DNA of 64,000 nucleotides from Bombyx mori (GCF_030269925.1 NC_085107.1:16742001-16806000); one strand, 5' to 3'. Positions 1 to 11,485 are shown, counted from the stretch's first letter. A program made the numbers and translations. The notes: generated from the sequence alone by a model not told the origin.

Positions 1-728
1 TCATAAAAATCCTTTGATCTAGGTCAGAACAATTATTTAAAATTTCATTGAAGACATATTAATTGATAAAAAGGGTTCAAAGGAACAAAGAGTTGCTTTG
101 GCATATGGCTGACAACGGCCAACTTTTGAACAAAGCTTCACACTCAGTGAGTGCACAAAGGCAAAATTGTAACAGCATTTGCGAAGAGACGTTTCAGATT
201 TTACAGCTTTTTGAAATATTACTTGGTAACTGGAATTTAAAATGTATTTCGAATTCATATACTGTAAATTTGCGCTTTGTTAATATCGGCTATCGATTTT
301 GTGTCTCTTTAGAAATATATAGGTACTCGTATTCTGAAACTATTTCTCTCGAACAATTATAGGATGAATTGAATTAATTAATTTCCGTTCAGCAACAATG
401 CGCTCTTAAGATAATTCTATAATACGCCATTCCATACCACAGGGATAGAGTTAATCCATCGATGACTGAATCCTAATTACATAAGACCCTCGGGAGTCAA
501 AATGAAATTATATTTGAACTGTCCCATTACTTGCGAGTGATCACAAATCCGCCAAGATATTTCTGGGTACTATTACTGACTACTTTACAAATGGAGACAA
601 TAATATAACTACATCGTTTGTCTTCAGAAACTTAATTGTTGAAGTATATTATTGCAATTAAATTTTTTAAAACAAACATGTTACCATTAGCATGATCCTC
701 GATTATTCTCAATGTTTACTAACTGAAG
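1..728. other. AT-rich DNA, no gene seen
   Basis: No domain-bearing frame, RNA gene or repeat was recognised. The short open frames here have no coding character. Confidence 0.6.
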
Positions 729-1049
729 ATTATAGCTTTTTTTTTGATCAGGAGGAAAGGGGCTGACTTTCGCCTTCCACTAGGGATGAAGGACGGGGAA
801 TGTCGGAGTCTAACTGACTAAATCCACCTGTCGCTCAACAACCCACGTCTGAACCTCACATACGACAAAACTCATGGCAAAGGCAAAGGAGGGAAAGGAA
901 AGTGCTTAGTGCGGAGCACATCTCTCCCTTCACCCTTCGCCTCGGGATACCGGATCGGTGGACGTCGGCGCCACGCACACCGGTCCTCTCGGTAAGCAGG
1001 CTATCTGAAGCCAGCCTAGATGGGGCCAGTTAGAGGAAAATTATAGCTT
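729..1049 (-). mobile_element. 5'-truncated retroposon copy with 10-bp target duplication
   Basis: A GC-rich block of about 300 bp (739-1039) lies in AT-rich DNA. It starts with a T-run on the plus strand, so its poly(A) end is on the minus strand. It is bounded by the direct repeat ATTATAGCTT at 729-738 and 1040-1049, which is the signature of target-primed retrotransposition. No reverse transcriptase is present, so it is either a LINE 3' UTR or a SINE. I do not recognise the family. Confidence 0.7.
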
Positions 1050-1110
1050 GCGTTAGCGCTACTAAAATGTTCATTATTTCGTAAAATATATCCAAAAAAC
1101 ATTCTTGTTA

Positions 1111-1396
1111 CTGGTGATAGGACCTATTGTGAGTCCGCGCGGGTAGGTACTACTCTGAGACCTTAGAACTTATATCTCAAGGAGCTCACAGCCCACCTGG
1201 TGTTAAGTGGTTAGTGGAGCCCATAGACATCCACAACGTAAATGCGCCACTCACATTGAGATATAAGTTCTAAGGTCTCAGTATAGTTACAACGGCTGCC
1301 CCACCCTTCAAACCGAAACGAATTACTGCTTCACGGCAGAAACAGGCGGGTGGTGGTACCTATCCGCGCGGACTCACAAGAGGTCCTACCACCAGT
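1111..1396. repeat. Chimeric inverted pair of Bm1 SINE fragments
   Basis: Positions 1111-1182 are Bm1 in plus orientation with about 80 bp missing internally after 'gggtaggtac'. Positions 1183-1396 are Bm1 in minus orientation, from 'gagctcacagccc' to 'cctaccaccag'. The two meet abruptly. The segment ctgagaccttagaactta (from about 1154) is the reverse complement of sequence at about 1253-1281, so the pair can fold into a hairpin. Confidence 0.8.
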
Positions 1397-1431
1397 GGAG
1401 ACGGTGAACTGGCCAACGGCCGGTGGAGGGT

Positions 1432-1509
1432 GAGAAATGGATGCGCGAAGTCGAACACCGGGCTCAGTGGTGTAAATTGGGAGAAGCTTATGTCCACTGG
1501 TGGATATAA
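1432..1509 (+). pseudogene. RTE-like reverse transcriptase C-terminal remnant
   Basis: One frame reads EKWMREVEHRAQWCKLGEAY followed by VHWWI and a stop. The pattern W-M-x(4)-R-x-x-W-x-x-LGEAYV-x-x-W matches the extreme C-terminus of lepidopteran RTE-type endonuclease/reverse transcriptases. A better copy lies at 56364-56515 on the minus strand. Only the last 25 or so residues survive, so this is a dead 5'-truncated copy. The clade is assigned from memory of the motif. Confidence 0.55.
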
Positions 1510-2438
1510 TACGTACATACATAATAACGCTACGATAAAAGATGCCCAAATGCATAATTGAATTAAAATATAATAGAGAAAAACTAAGAAACCATCGTTA
1601 TTGCTAAATTAATATTAAAGTTTTGGAATATAATTTTATACTTGCAAATTTTCTTTTATGACCTAGTAATTAAGATATACCCAGGAGGATTCTAAGTTCT
1701 TGTTAAGTAGGACAAGCGCGGCTTATGACATATTCGGCACCGATTCGAAATTATTATGATTGACCCTTATGATATAATTATTGATCGCTTAATTATAAAA
1801 ATAATTACTTATAAACGCGAACGAAGTGAAAGTCAAAACCCCTAAACTACTTGACACTAATCGTATTTCGGAGCTTCACGAAAAAGCAAATAACTAACTG
1901 TGTAAGTTAGTATTTTATAATCGTTCTTTGAGCTCTGAACAAGATGGAAAAATATTATTATTCCAAAAAGTATAGTTTTTATAGTTCGGGAGAGACTTAG
2001 ATTTAATTTTTAAAAGTAAAAAAAATTTGACGATGACGCACGCATTCAATTCATAATAATATTCTTAAATTTAGAATAGTTCTCTGTTTCAAAAAGTTTA
2101 AATCAATTATGCTGTCGCAATAGCTGTAGTTCACTGTAAGCAAACTCTGTAAATACTATAATATTAAAACACATACCATCAATCCGAGAGCTATCTCCGT
2201 GCCAGTCATCTTCTGAAACAAAGGAAAAAGCTTGTAGTGAAAACGAGAAGGATAAAATGAGATATTTTTGGAGATCAGCCAGGTTGGATTTACTAACAAC
2301 TGCACGACCGCTTTCAAAGGAAATCTATCAGCCTGAGGCCATTGTTTCGCAAATTCATCTCTTATGGGTTTGGAATCATGTGAGCATGGGGACCTTTTTT
2401 TTTTGAGCTGAGCGTCATACCGTCCCCTTGGGGATGAC
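1510..2438. other. AT-rich DNA, possible retroposon tail at the end
   Basis: No gene seen. At 2394-2438 a T-run is followed by 'gagctgagcgtcataccg' and 'tccccttggggatgac', abutting the next T-run. This may be the 3' tail of an unidentified minus-strand retroposon. Confidence 0.4.
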
Positions 2439-2877
2439 TTTTTTTTTTATTGCTTAGATTGGGGGACGAGCTCACAGCCCACCTGGTGTTAAGTGGTTAC
2501 TGAAGCCCATAGACATATAACACGTAAATGCGCCACCCACCTTGAGATATACGTTCTAAGGTCTCATTATAGTTATAACGGCTGCCCCACCCTTCAAACC
2601 GAAGCGCATTACTGCTTTACGGCAGAAATAGGCAGGGTGGTGGTACCTACCCGCGCGGACTCACCAGAGGTCCTACCACCAGTAATTACGCAAATTATAA
2701 TATTGCGGGTTTGATTTTTAGTACACGATCTTATTCCTTCCCCGTGGAAGTCAATCGTGAACATTTGTTAAGTACGTATTTAATTAGAAAAATTGGTACC
2801 CTCCTGGGATTCAAACACCGATGCATCGCTCAACACGAATGCACCGGACGTCTTATCCTTTAGGCCACGACGACTTC
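2439..2877 (-). mobile_element. Bm1 SINE, full length
   Basis: On the minus strand the element has a tRNA-like head with an A-box-like GTGGCCTAAAGGATAAG and a B-box-like GGTGTTTGAATCC. The Bm1 body follows (GGTGGTAGGACCTC ... GCCGTGAAGCAG ... CAGGTGGGCTGTGAGCTCG) and then an A-rich tail, seen as the T-run at 2439. At about 439 bp it is complete for this family and would carry an internal RNA polymerase III promoter. Point substitutions show it is not brand new. Confidence 0.9.
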
Positions 2878-3047
2878 GACTGCTAGGATATTGGATCATT
2901 GCTGTCACAATGTTGGCATTCCATTATGGACTCCCTCGTGAAACAGAAGGCGAAATGTCCTCGGTCACAGTTCACCCTGTCCACGAAGGCAGACGTTCGG
3001 AGTCAATAATGGGGCATCAAGTTTGGACCATGACAAAATTATTACGA

Positions 3048-3246
3048 ACTTCACGTAAATTCTGAAAGCTGATTTTTACGTATATATTAGGCAATATCCT
3101 TAAAAATAAGTCGTCAATACTCCCAGACACTTTCCATCGGCCGAATTGCTTTGCAGACGCTTTAAAGCTCCCAAAACAATTACCTAACTTCACGTAAATT
3201 CTGATGCTTCATTTTTATATATGTCCACCAGACAATATAATAATTT
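3048..3246 (+). repeat. Spaced direct repeat, about 55 bp, two copies
   Basis: The segment beginning aacttcacgtaaattctga occurs near 3048 and again near 3187. In each case it is followed by a similar AT-rich stretch ending in caatat. The spacing is about 139 bp. The copies differ at several positions. This looks like an old local duplication and resembles no named element. Confidence 0.6.
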
Positions 3247-3619
3247 AAAACTTTCTATTTCCTGTTTCAAGGTGAATGTCAACAATCCTTTATGAAGTTC
3301 ATAGACTCTAGTAGCCATTGAGTACCAGGAAAATCAGAGCTCGATCACTCTGTTAGTGCAATAAAAATAAAATCCAATATGCAGACTTCGACTTTCACTT
3401 TGTTTAATTGAGGTTAAATCGTTTAGAGGCGTAGTATCGATTTCCAAAGTATTGGAAAAATAATACTATTGTTCTGAGTGGCACGTAACATCTACAACCA
3501 GGTAGGTGAAACTCACAGGGCGCCAAGGTTTTATTATCGATTAATTCGATGTACTTTTACACGTTTCTTTCTGTATGAATCGTCGAAGTTATCAAAAACA
3601 ATTGAAGGAAAACACTTAC

Positions 3620-3707
3620 CGCTGTCACGACCTTTTCTCTTTTTCTTCCCGGAGCCGGACTTCGATGATTTTTCCGACTTATCTTTGCTTTTCCAACGAC
3701 TCAGCAT
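3620..3707 (-). CDS. Candidate first coding exon, Lys/Ser-rich N-terminus
   Basis: The minus-strand frame opens with ATG at 3707, with A at -3 (gaaaATGC). It encodes 29 residues beginning MLSRWKSKDKSEKSSKSG and continuing with a basic GKKKRKGRDS stretch. It then reaches a perfect 5' splice donor, G|GTAAGT, with the last exon base at 3620. An in-frame stop lies a short way upstream of 3707, so the first ATG is this one. Composition is strongly Lys/Ser-biased and unlike the surrounding AT-rich DNA. I do not recognise the protein and no following exon was found in the remaining 3.6 kb, so the gene would continue beyond the window's left edge. The upstream AT-rich stretch could be 5' UTR. A chance ORF ending in a donor-like hexamer remains possible. 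Confidence 0.4.
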
Positions 3708-3746
3708 TTTCAAAGGCTTTAAAATGTCGATGTATTTCTTGCACAC

Positions 3747-5119
3747 ATTATACTAACTAATAAACGGTTCACAAAAACAAGATTCGTTTTACGAACGAAG
3801 AACATGTAAAATTTTCACTAATCGTTCACTATTTGTAATATAAGTTCATTAATATCACTGTTATGTATTCACTTTTATAATTATGGATATGTACTGTTTG
3901 TTATGATCAATTCCGAATGTTTTGAAATTATTCTTATATCTTTGGAAGTAGATGATGACGTAAATCTAGAAAGCAAAGCCATAGTATTCAACGTAATGCA
4001 AATTTAGATGAACAATATATGTATCTACTATGGGCAAATCTTTACATTAACACTAGCCGCTTCATCTTGCCTAACTACCTAAAATATTCAATCCAGGTTG
4101 TTACCTGGTTGTACTGCTATGTCACGGGTTCTGAGTTTGCGCCCCGGTCGTAATTAGTCTTGAATTTAATCTCGTGTCGTGTATAAGCAGCTTTACGTCT
4201 TAACACAAAATAAAATCATTGTTTGAGACCATTGTACTATTAGTACAATACTATGGTACCCAGAAAGGAAATGCTCATCAAACTGCTTAATAAACTTTTC
4301 TACCAACATCCATGAAGTGATAAATAAAAAGCTAATTAGAAAAATTAAAACTTATAAAAACCAACCAAAAAATGCGATAAATTAAAAGCATTGAGGCTAA
4401 ATATTCAACTAAAATGCGATATAATTTTTTTTTATCATTTTATTTGAATGTAACACAAATTTTTTTTTCATTTTACACAACTTAATACACACTACTTTTA
4501 GATTTATAATAAAAAAACACCAAGTCTTCAAATACAGAACAACATAATAAATTTAGAAAACCAATCTAAATCGTTTTTTAAGTGCGTCGTATAACCTGAC
4601 TATTAGCAAACAGTCAAGGAATAAAACGTTACACATCCCTGTTATAAATTTGTCGGACCTCATTTTAAGTGAACTGTGTGTATTCATGAGTAATATATGT
4701 ATTATCAATACAATTGTGATACAGAAAATAGGAAATCTGAAAACATTGAAAGTGACATTTCCAACAGTACTTGTAATATGATTGGAAGAAGCCGGTGATC
4801 GTTTCTTCCCTATTCAAATATAAAATTGAAATAAAGTTGAACTATATCTTCTATAGGTTAAATTGATTTTAGATATTTCTTATTGAAAACGTGTTTTGCA
4901 TTGTATGGAAAACAGGGACATAGATGAAAGTAAGAAATAATGCATGACAAGAAAATCATAGTCGATATTCACTATTGACCAATATTTATAATTTTTTTTC
5001 CTTAATTAGTGACAAGAACGATCAAATATTTTAAATCAACGCGTGTAAGGTACGATGTGTACTCGTAAAGTGGGCCAATCATGTTATGCTACAAGATCTC
5101 GGTCAGATGCAAATTACCT
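3747..5119. other. AT-rich non-coding DNA
   Basis: No gene or repeat recognised. The part nearest 3747 would be 5' UTR or upstream sequence if the minus-strand exon at 3620-3707 is real. Confidence 0.45.
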
Positions 5120-5190
5120 GAGCACAACAATGGCGGAGAATTTTAGGTGCGTGAGAGCAGACGTAGACATTAACGCGCATGCGCAATTGT
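5120..5190. promoter_or_regulatory. NRF1/ewg-type palindrome and ATGGCGGAG start context
   Basis: CGCGCATGCGCA at 5174-5185 matches the NRF1 (insect erect wing) consensus YGCGCAYGCGCR at every position. About 45 bp upstream lies CAACAATGGCGGAG, a YY1-like context common at starts of housekeeping genes. From ATG 5130 the frame reads MAENF and then meets a donor-like AG|GTGCGT at 5146/5147, so this could be a minute first coding exon on the plus strand. The promoter could also serve the minus-strand exon at 3.6-3.7 kb, which lies about 1.5 kb away. The motif match is direct. Promoter function is inferred. Confidence 0.4.
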
Positions 5191-5264
5191 CAGTACCCAA
5201 GGAGGAAAAGTTACACTTTCTTCCCTGTACAGCGGGAGGAAAATCGAACTTTCGGCGTAGGTAG

Positions 5265-5737
5265 GAGTAAAAATAATTAAGTTACCTAAAAGTAGACCAT
5301 ATAAAATAATGTGAATGCACTCTATCTATCTGTTTTAATATTCAATATACTAAAATATATTACAAACGCATGAATAATTTACAATCTTGTGCAATAAATA
5401 GGATAAAGTAAATTAGAGTTTTTTTTTAAATTGAAAACCTATACCCGTGGCCCCTGATACAAACCCATCCCTGGTACACTCAATTGTTTGAAGTGAATTA
5501 TGACCGAAAGCTTGTACAGATGATTTGAAGTGGCTATTTTAATTCTAGTACTACATATTATCTTAAATCGGCCATATAACATACACCGTAACGACAAATT
5601 AATAACGTTCTTAAATATTGTGAATGAGACTATTGAGATTTATAAAAAGTGAGTGATTTTTAGATTATATCTGATACAATTTTTAAATGGAACATAATAT
5701 TTATTTGGTATATCCCTTATTCCCTTTAAGTTTGAGA
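5265..5737. other. AT-rich non-coding DNA
   Basis: Nothing recognised. Confidence 0.5.
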
Positions 5738-5750
5738 GAGCGCCCTCTCA
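5738..5750 (-). promoter_or_regulatory. CTCF-like core motif
   Basis: The plus strand reads GAGCGCCCTCTCA. Its reverse complement TGAGAGGGCGCTC resembles the CTCF core AGRKGGCRS. A single match is weak evidence. It lies about 250 bp upstream of the promoter-like patch at 5.9-6.0 kb. Confidence 0.25.
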
Positions 5751-5879
5751 TGAAACGACGAGGTACTGCGATGCAGTTGCATTATTCAACCCCAACCATC
5801 CCCTTGCAAGCTTTCAGCGCAGGAAAATTTTAGTTCTACAGATTTTCGCTAGATACCGTTTTATCTCAAATCTAGTGTT

Positions 5880-6011
5880 GCTCCCACGAGATCACAGTAC
5901 CTATCCCGTTACAGAGTTAGTTTGACAGTTGCAATGTCAAAACAGTGACATTTCGTTCAAGGTTATAGCAAAGTTTAGACATTTCATTGCTGGCGTTAAG
6001 CTGTGGTAAGT
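5880..6011 (+). promoter_or_regulatory. Possible promoter and non-coding first exon with GTAAGT donor
   Basis: A less AT-rich stretch contains repeated TGACA/TGTCA words (gtttgacagttgcaatgtca, then cagtgacatttcg). It leads into ctgtg|GTAAGT, a consensus 5' splice donor at 6005/6006. There is no useful ATG before the donor, so it would be an untranslated exon. The only evidence is motif and composition. Confidence 0.25.
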
Positions 6012-6265
6012 GCATGAATCATAAACAAATTTTAGTCGTATTGCTATTTTCCAAGATCTTCACAAACAAAACCTCTAATATAACATCTATAATTTTTAAA
6101 CTAAAAATATTCAAAAATTTTACTTCAATACTTAAAAATTATGTCTCGTCAAAAAACATATATCGGGGTGGTAAGCTGCAGTATTTTAATTTATGCCGTT
6201 CTTGAGAAGAAAAAAAATTACAGCAAATTTACGTCAAATGCCGATTTCTCATATTATTATCTTCA

Positions 6266-6300
6266 TTACGGCTTTTTCGTCACGTTCGTAAAAGCCGTAA
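6266..6300. repeat. Perfect 11-bp hairpin
   Basis: TTACGGCTTTT at 6266-6276 and AAAAGCCGTAA at 6290-6300 are exact reverse complements separated by 13 nt. No downstream gene explains it as a terminator. It could be a decayed TIR element or a chance palindrome. Confidence 0.6.
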
Positions 6301-9300
6301 ACGTCAAAAAACATTAAACGAAATCCAAACCCTAATAACAAACCGTAGAGTCGATTTTCCTAAAGCGGAAAGTTTCTGGATATTTAGGGTGGCATCCCAG
6401 CAACAGGTTCGAAAAATCCGGTTTTTTGTTAATATTTTTCCTATAATGTTTGTCTTTGCTTAAAAATAGTAACAAAAAATAGTTATCTTTCATACCAATA
6501 AAAAGTAATACAACTATTTGACTAAAATCTCGATGTGATTTATGGCAAAAGTTGCGGTAACTTTGGAGTACCTGGGAACACCGTCCGGGCAATGTTATGA
6601 TGTATTGATCTCGCTTGGCACAGGAAGCGGCATCGTGTCGCGTCAGCTCTGCATTTATAATTGTTTTCGACACATAAATCGGAAATCTCGCGATCTTTGG
6701 AGTTGGAAATCAGGTAAATAAGATTATTAAATAGAATAATAAATAAAAAACTTGAATAGTGCCTGTGTAAATTGAATGTTAGGCGGAATTTTAAGTGCAA
6801 AAATCAAAATTAAACATATGTGGCAATGGCGAAATTTAAAAATAATGTGCTGATGTTTCTTAAATTGTGATGAAAGCTATAGAAAAAACATTCGTGTAGT
6901 TACATGAAAATTTACATTTTGTAAAAGCGGTTCAGATAAGGAGTATTGATTTGGTCCTTGCTTGCGCATAGTTGTTGCGTGGTTGACTGGCCCTTTATTG
7001 GGTGATGCGCAATTGCGATTTTTAAATTAAAGTTGTTAATTATTTTTTTCATACATCTAGCTTTCCAATGAAACAAATAATAACGAATGTTTTGTTGTAA
7101 AAATTTACTGAATAAATATTTTCCAATGATTGCGTTTTATTAACAATGAATGTCCGCCATTTTGAGTACCTTAAGGGTTTAGCGTTACAGAATGAAGTTC
7201 ATAAATTTAATCATTTTTAGATCATTCTTAGTGATATCATCAACAAAAAATGGAAACTCGGCACATTTTATTTTTGATTTCACCATTTAGCACTCCTTGT
7301 CCAAAATTAAATCTAATCGTTTCTTTTTGATAATGTTTCAATAGCAGCTTAGCTTAAATAGTATTACCGTAAAAAGTCATCGGATGATTATAAAGGTGAT
7401 TTCGGCAATTTTATTTTTGATATGAATTTATTTCATTATCATAGCTTTCTATTTTAGGTATTTTTTCGATAATAATAATATATAACCCGCTCTGTTAAAA
7501 AAAACATAAGGTAAATATAAGGTAATTTCTCGATATTAAAATTAGAACGTGGGTTTTGAAAGTGGCTTGGAAGAGTTTTTTATAATTTTAGAAGACTTAG
7601 GTATGAAACATGTAAAATTCAAACTATAAGAGAGAAGTCACTATATAACTCAAATTTCTTGTAATATGCGTTCAAAATAATATGTATATTGCGATAAAAA
7701 CTAAATTTTCGGGTATTTTTCATTCGAGTTGTGTAATTTTTTGAAAAATAATATTTCCGGTTTAATATATTTATTTCTTAAAATATTGTAATATTTTCTT
7801 ACAGAGAAAGATGTTACTTATCAAAAACTATAGTCTACTCAGATAAAAAGGTAGCTGTCATATAAAATTCATCATAGAAAGGACAACAAAATTAGGAAGA
7901 TATATTTGGAAGTTGTTCCATGAAGATCGACTGAAGGTTTCGATTAAGGTTTATACAAAAACTTTTAAAGAAAACAAATACACTGCTATCAATCTGCCTG
8001 AGAATATTATATTATGAAACGTAAAGAAAATCGTTTGAAATAACGAAAATTTTAAATTCTAATTTGGTGATTTGAACATTGATGTTTAGGTAAATTGATA
8101 TATCATGAAAAAGTAAAATTTCATAAAAAAAATCCACCAATTTTTTATAGGAACCAAATGAAATGCTCTTTAAAAACCAACAACTGTTCTCAAAATTTAA
8201 ACATGTTACAGTTTTTAATTATTCAGTAACAGTAACTATTTTTTAATAGCCTGGTATCGTAAAAATAAGACTCAGCTTTGTTATAACGTTGGTTGTAAGA
8301 GAGAGAGAGAGATAAAGTTCATTTGACATTGTTTTGATATTTAAAATTATTTGACAGCTAAAACCAACCCCCAAATATAAATAGCTCTGTTTATGTACTA
8401 TTAACTAATGAATTTTGTTAAATTAAAACAGAGTTAAACATACGACTTAAACCCATTCTTTCAATAATTATAAATACAATCAGATTTTAGATAATTACTT
8501 AAGAGTATCAAAGCGTGTGTTATTGAAAGCAAATTTTATAAATTATGGTCTATGATTGTCGAATAAATAAACAGATAACTAAAAGGAAATGATAGGTTGA
8601 TTTTTTTAAATAATCATTTCAGTAATTTTCATGAAAATAACGGAATGACAATGGTAGTCAAATTGTAGCATCTATTTAAATTAAAAAAAAGATCCAGTAT
8701 CATTATGATTTAAATAAAATTCAATAAATTAAAAGGATTGAAACGGTTTAATTTCTTTAGGAAAATACAGTACCAGCCACATTCCATGACGGTATTATTT
8801 AATGTTAGGTATTTCAATATAAATTCTTTTTCATAATCATACTATTAATTCTGTAAGTTTAGACTGAGGACCTAATATACCTAGTAATCATGTTAAATGC
8901 TATTGAAACAAGATTTTTCGTTCTTGTCTTAAAACAATCACAAGCTTGAACTGTTTTGGTATTATAAACACCCATAAAGGTACTATTCATGTTGTTTTTT
9001 TATTTATTAATCAGCTATTTTTTTAGTTATTCCAAAAACAGTGTTTCTGGATAATAATATGTGTAAAGGGATGATATTCGCATTTGCGCGATAACAGTGC
9101 ACTCTGTTATATTGCTGTAAAAAGTCATTCGCGGTAAACATACAGTGGTAGTACCCATCAATAGATGGCACTAAAAGAATTTTTCCAAAAACAATAGTTT
9201 GTATGTATATATTGCCGTTGTAATTTTTTTTTACTAATACAGTTAATTTACAATTAAATTCGTTATTCCAAGTAATGATTCGGAATTTTTTTTTCTTCAA

Positions 9301-10769
9301 TTAGAGTGTCGAAACTGGCGCCAGATTTTCTCTCATCGGTAGCGGAAGCCTTTGGAACTAGGGACACGTCGGAAATATGCAACCGGTGCATCGCCATTAA
9401 ATATGACCTTTACCGTTAGATGGCGTTCGCAAATTGCAAGCTGAATTATTTAACTTCATAAAATAAGAAAATCTACGCAATTAAGAAACATAGTCATTTG
9501 TTATTACGTTTTATTAAGCACATGATTTCAAATTGAAAGAAAATTATACACGTAATCATGTCTCAAGACCGTTCAATTTTCATGTTCAAGAAGTAGTAAC
9601 CCTACCACTTTTATGATGTAGTCTATGTACTTAATAGCTAGAAAGATAAACAAACAGTATAGGAATATATAATAAAAAGAAATCGTATATTTCTGAGTAG
9701 CACAGCCCTTCACTCCTCCAAATATCCTGAATGAAGAATTGCTTCAAAGGACGGGACATGATTTAGACGAATTGTCCAGAAAATAGTCCTGTTTCGTCAA
9801 CAATAAATTCTGTATGAAATTAATTGAACTCAGATCTTTTTAATATTTAGGAAGATATATTTTATATAGAGTTGAATTTATTAGGGATGATCGCAACGTT
9901 CAAAACTCAAATCGCTAGTGACCACTTACGACCAGGTGAGCTTTCTGCATGAAGAGTATGACAATAATGCTAATTTAGATTGACATACATTTAATAGTTT
10001 TCTTTTTAATTAATTAACAGTCTGATGGAGTTTGTGCTTGAAAATAGATCCACACATGAATTCATTATAAGTTCATATCCCAGTAAAGACAGATAACAAA
10101 GAGCAAATAATCATAAACACATTATTTTCGATCGGGTATCGCACTGGGCCGTAAATCAGTCAAGGTAATCAAATATTTGATCGACGATTAAGCTTTATTT
10201 TACTTTAAATAGGTACGGAAACCTAAGAAGACCTAAGAATAGACCAAAACCTAATAAAACTAACAGTATACGATTTCTTAAATAATCGATAGTTGAGTAA
10301 TAATGTGTTATTAAAAAAAGAACTGTGCCAAATATATCCACTCTAAGAAGTTTTCAGTTCTTTTTCAAAGATATTTGATTTTAATTGTTTTTGTCTAAAA
10401 TAATTTGCAAATAATCATATTATAAGCTAATGTAGGCCAATTCGTTTCAATCTATTATCATTGAACATAATCGCATGCAACTAATCTCACAGTATGATGA
10501 AAAATGTGTCTTAATATTTATAGTAGAAAACCTAAAGTAAAATAAGTAGCAGGTGTCATCGTGTCGTTAAGTAATTAGCTTTCTAAAATACTTACTAATC
10601 CAGATGCATGAAATAAGAACAATCTACTTCTACAATCTACTAATCTTGATTTTATTTTATTTGATTTAACTTAGTATTTATTTAGTTGATATTAGCTTAA
10701 CCTGAAAAATTCACACACCTGCTCATATTTCTACTTCTATTTTTTGTTTTTATACTGAATTATTTGCTA
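6301..10769. other. Long AT-rich interval without recognisable genes
   Basis: There are two GC-richer pockets, at about 6560-6680 and 9300-9440. The latter contains TTAGATGGCGTTCG. A short (GA)n run lies near 8300. Open frames here are short, overlap in several frames and carry no motif I recognise. This would fit a large intron or intergenic DNA. Confidence 0.45.
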
Positions 10770-11483
10770 TAGTGTGCTAGGAAGCGCTAGTCATCTCCTG
10801 AGGTATGTGGCGGGGTAAGACGGGGGAGAGCGCGATTGACAAGACGCACGCGATATTATATTAAGTGCAGATAAATCTCAGAATAACATGTTAGAATTTA
10901 TGTAATGGGTACCTAATTGTAATATTGTATTTTGCTATTTCTTGGTTAAACAAAAAATGCATATTCAAAAGTGTTTATTTTATTTAATTATTTACGATAC
11001 AAAACAATTTTATAAGCAAATTAACATTTCTTAATAAGAAAATTAAAAAAAAACTGTTATTAAAAAAATGTAATTAAAAAAAAATCACTGTTATAGTACA
11101 TTATAAAAAAAATATATTTATTTATCTGTTTTGATTTTTTATCACCCCCATATCGAAATCATTAATGTGGATTTTCTTTTTTATTTCTTTAGGTTTACGT
11201 TTTGGTTTTTCCGATTCGAATTTCCTTCAGCTACAATTCTCATTACGGTCTGAGAAAAAAAATTGTGCACATCGTAAATTACATTTTACACTGGTCGTGT
11301 AATTGGTGAACCCATTTTAAGATATTTTATCTCGTGTATGTTTGGAACAAACTGACAAGAACAACTAAATCGTGCAACCGCCGCGGTGGTCGACGACAGA
11401 CTGAGTTAGCTTGACGTTGGTCTACCTCGCCCGCCCTGCCGCTCACATACCTCAGGCAATGACTAGCGCTTCCGCGCTCACTA
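10770..11483. mobile_element. Non-autonomous TIR element (714 bp) with TA target duplication
   Basis: The left end TAGTGTGCTAGGAAGCGCTA is inverted at the right end as TAGTGAGCGCGGAAGCGCTA. Both continue into GTCAT(c/t)(t/g)CCTGAGGTATGTG, so the TIRs are about 40 bp and similar for longer. The element is flanked by TA at 10768-10769 and 11484-11485. GC-rich ends enclose an A/T-rich core with A-runs and no transposase. It looks like a Tc1/mariner-superfamily MITE or an internally deleted DNA transposon. The family was not recognised. Confidence 0.8.
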
Positions 11484-11485
11484 TA

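Noticed and set aside
2793..3065. 90-codon plus-strand frame
   Set aside because: It starts in the antisense of a Bm1 head. No protein similarity recognised.
6332..6800. Two overlapping minus-strand frames of 113 and 86 codons
   Set aside because: They overlap in different frames across a small GC pocket, with no motif and no splice context convincing enough to call an exon.
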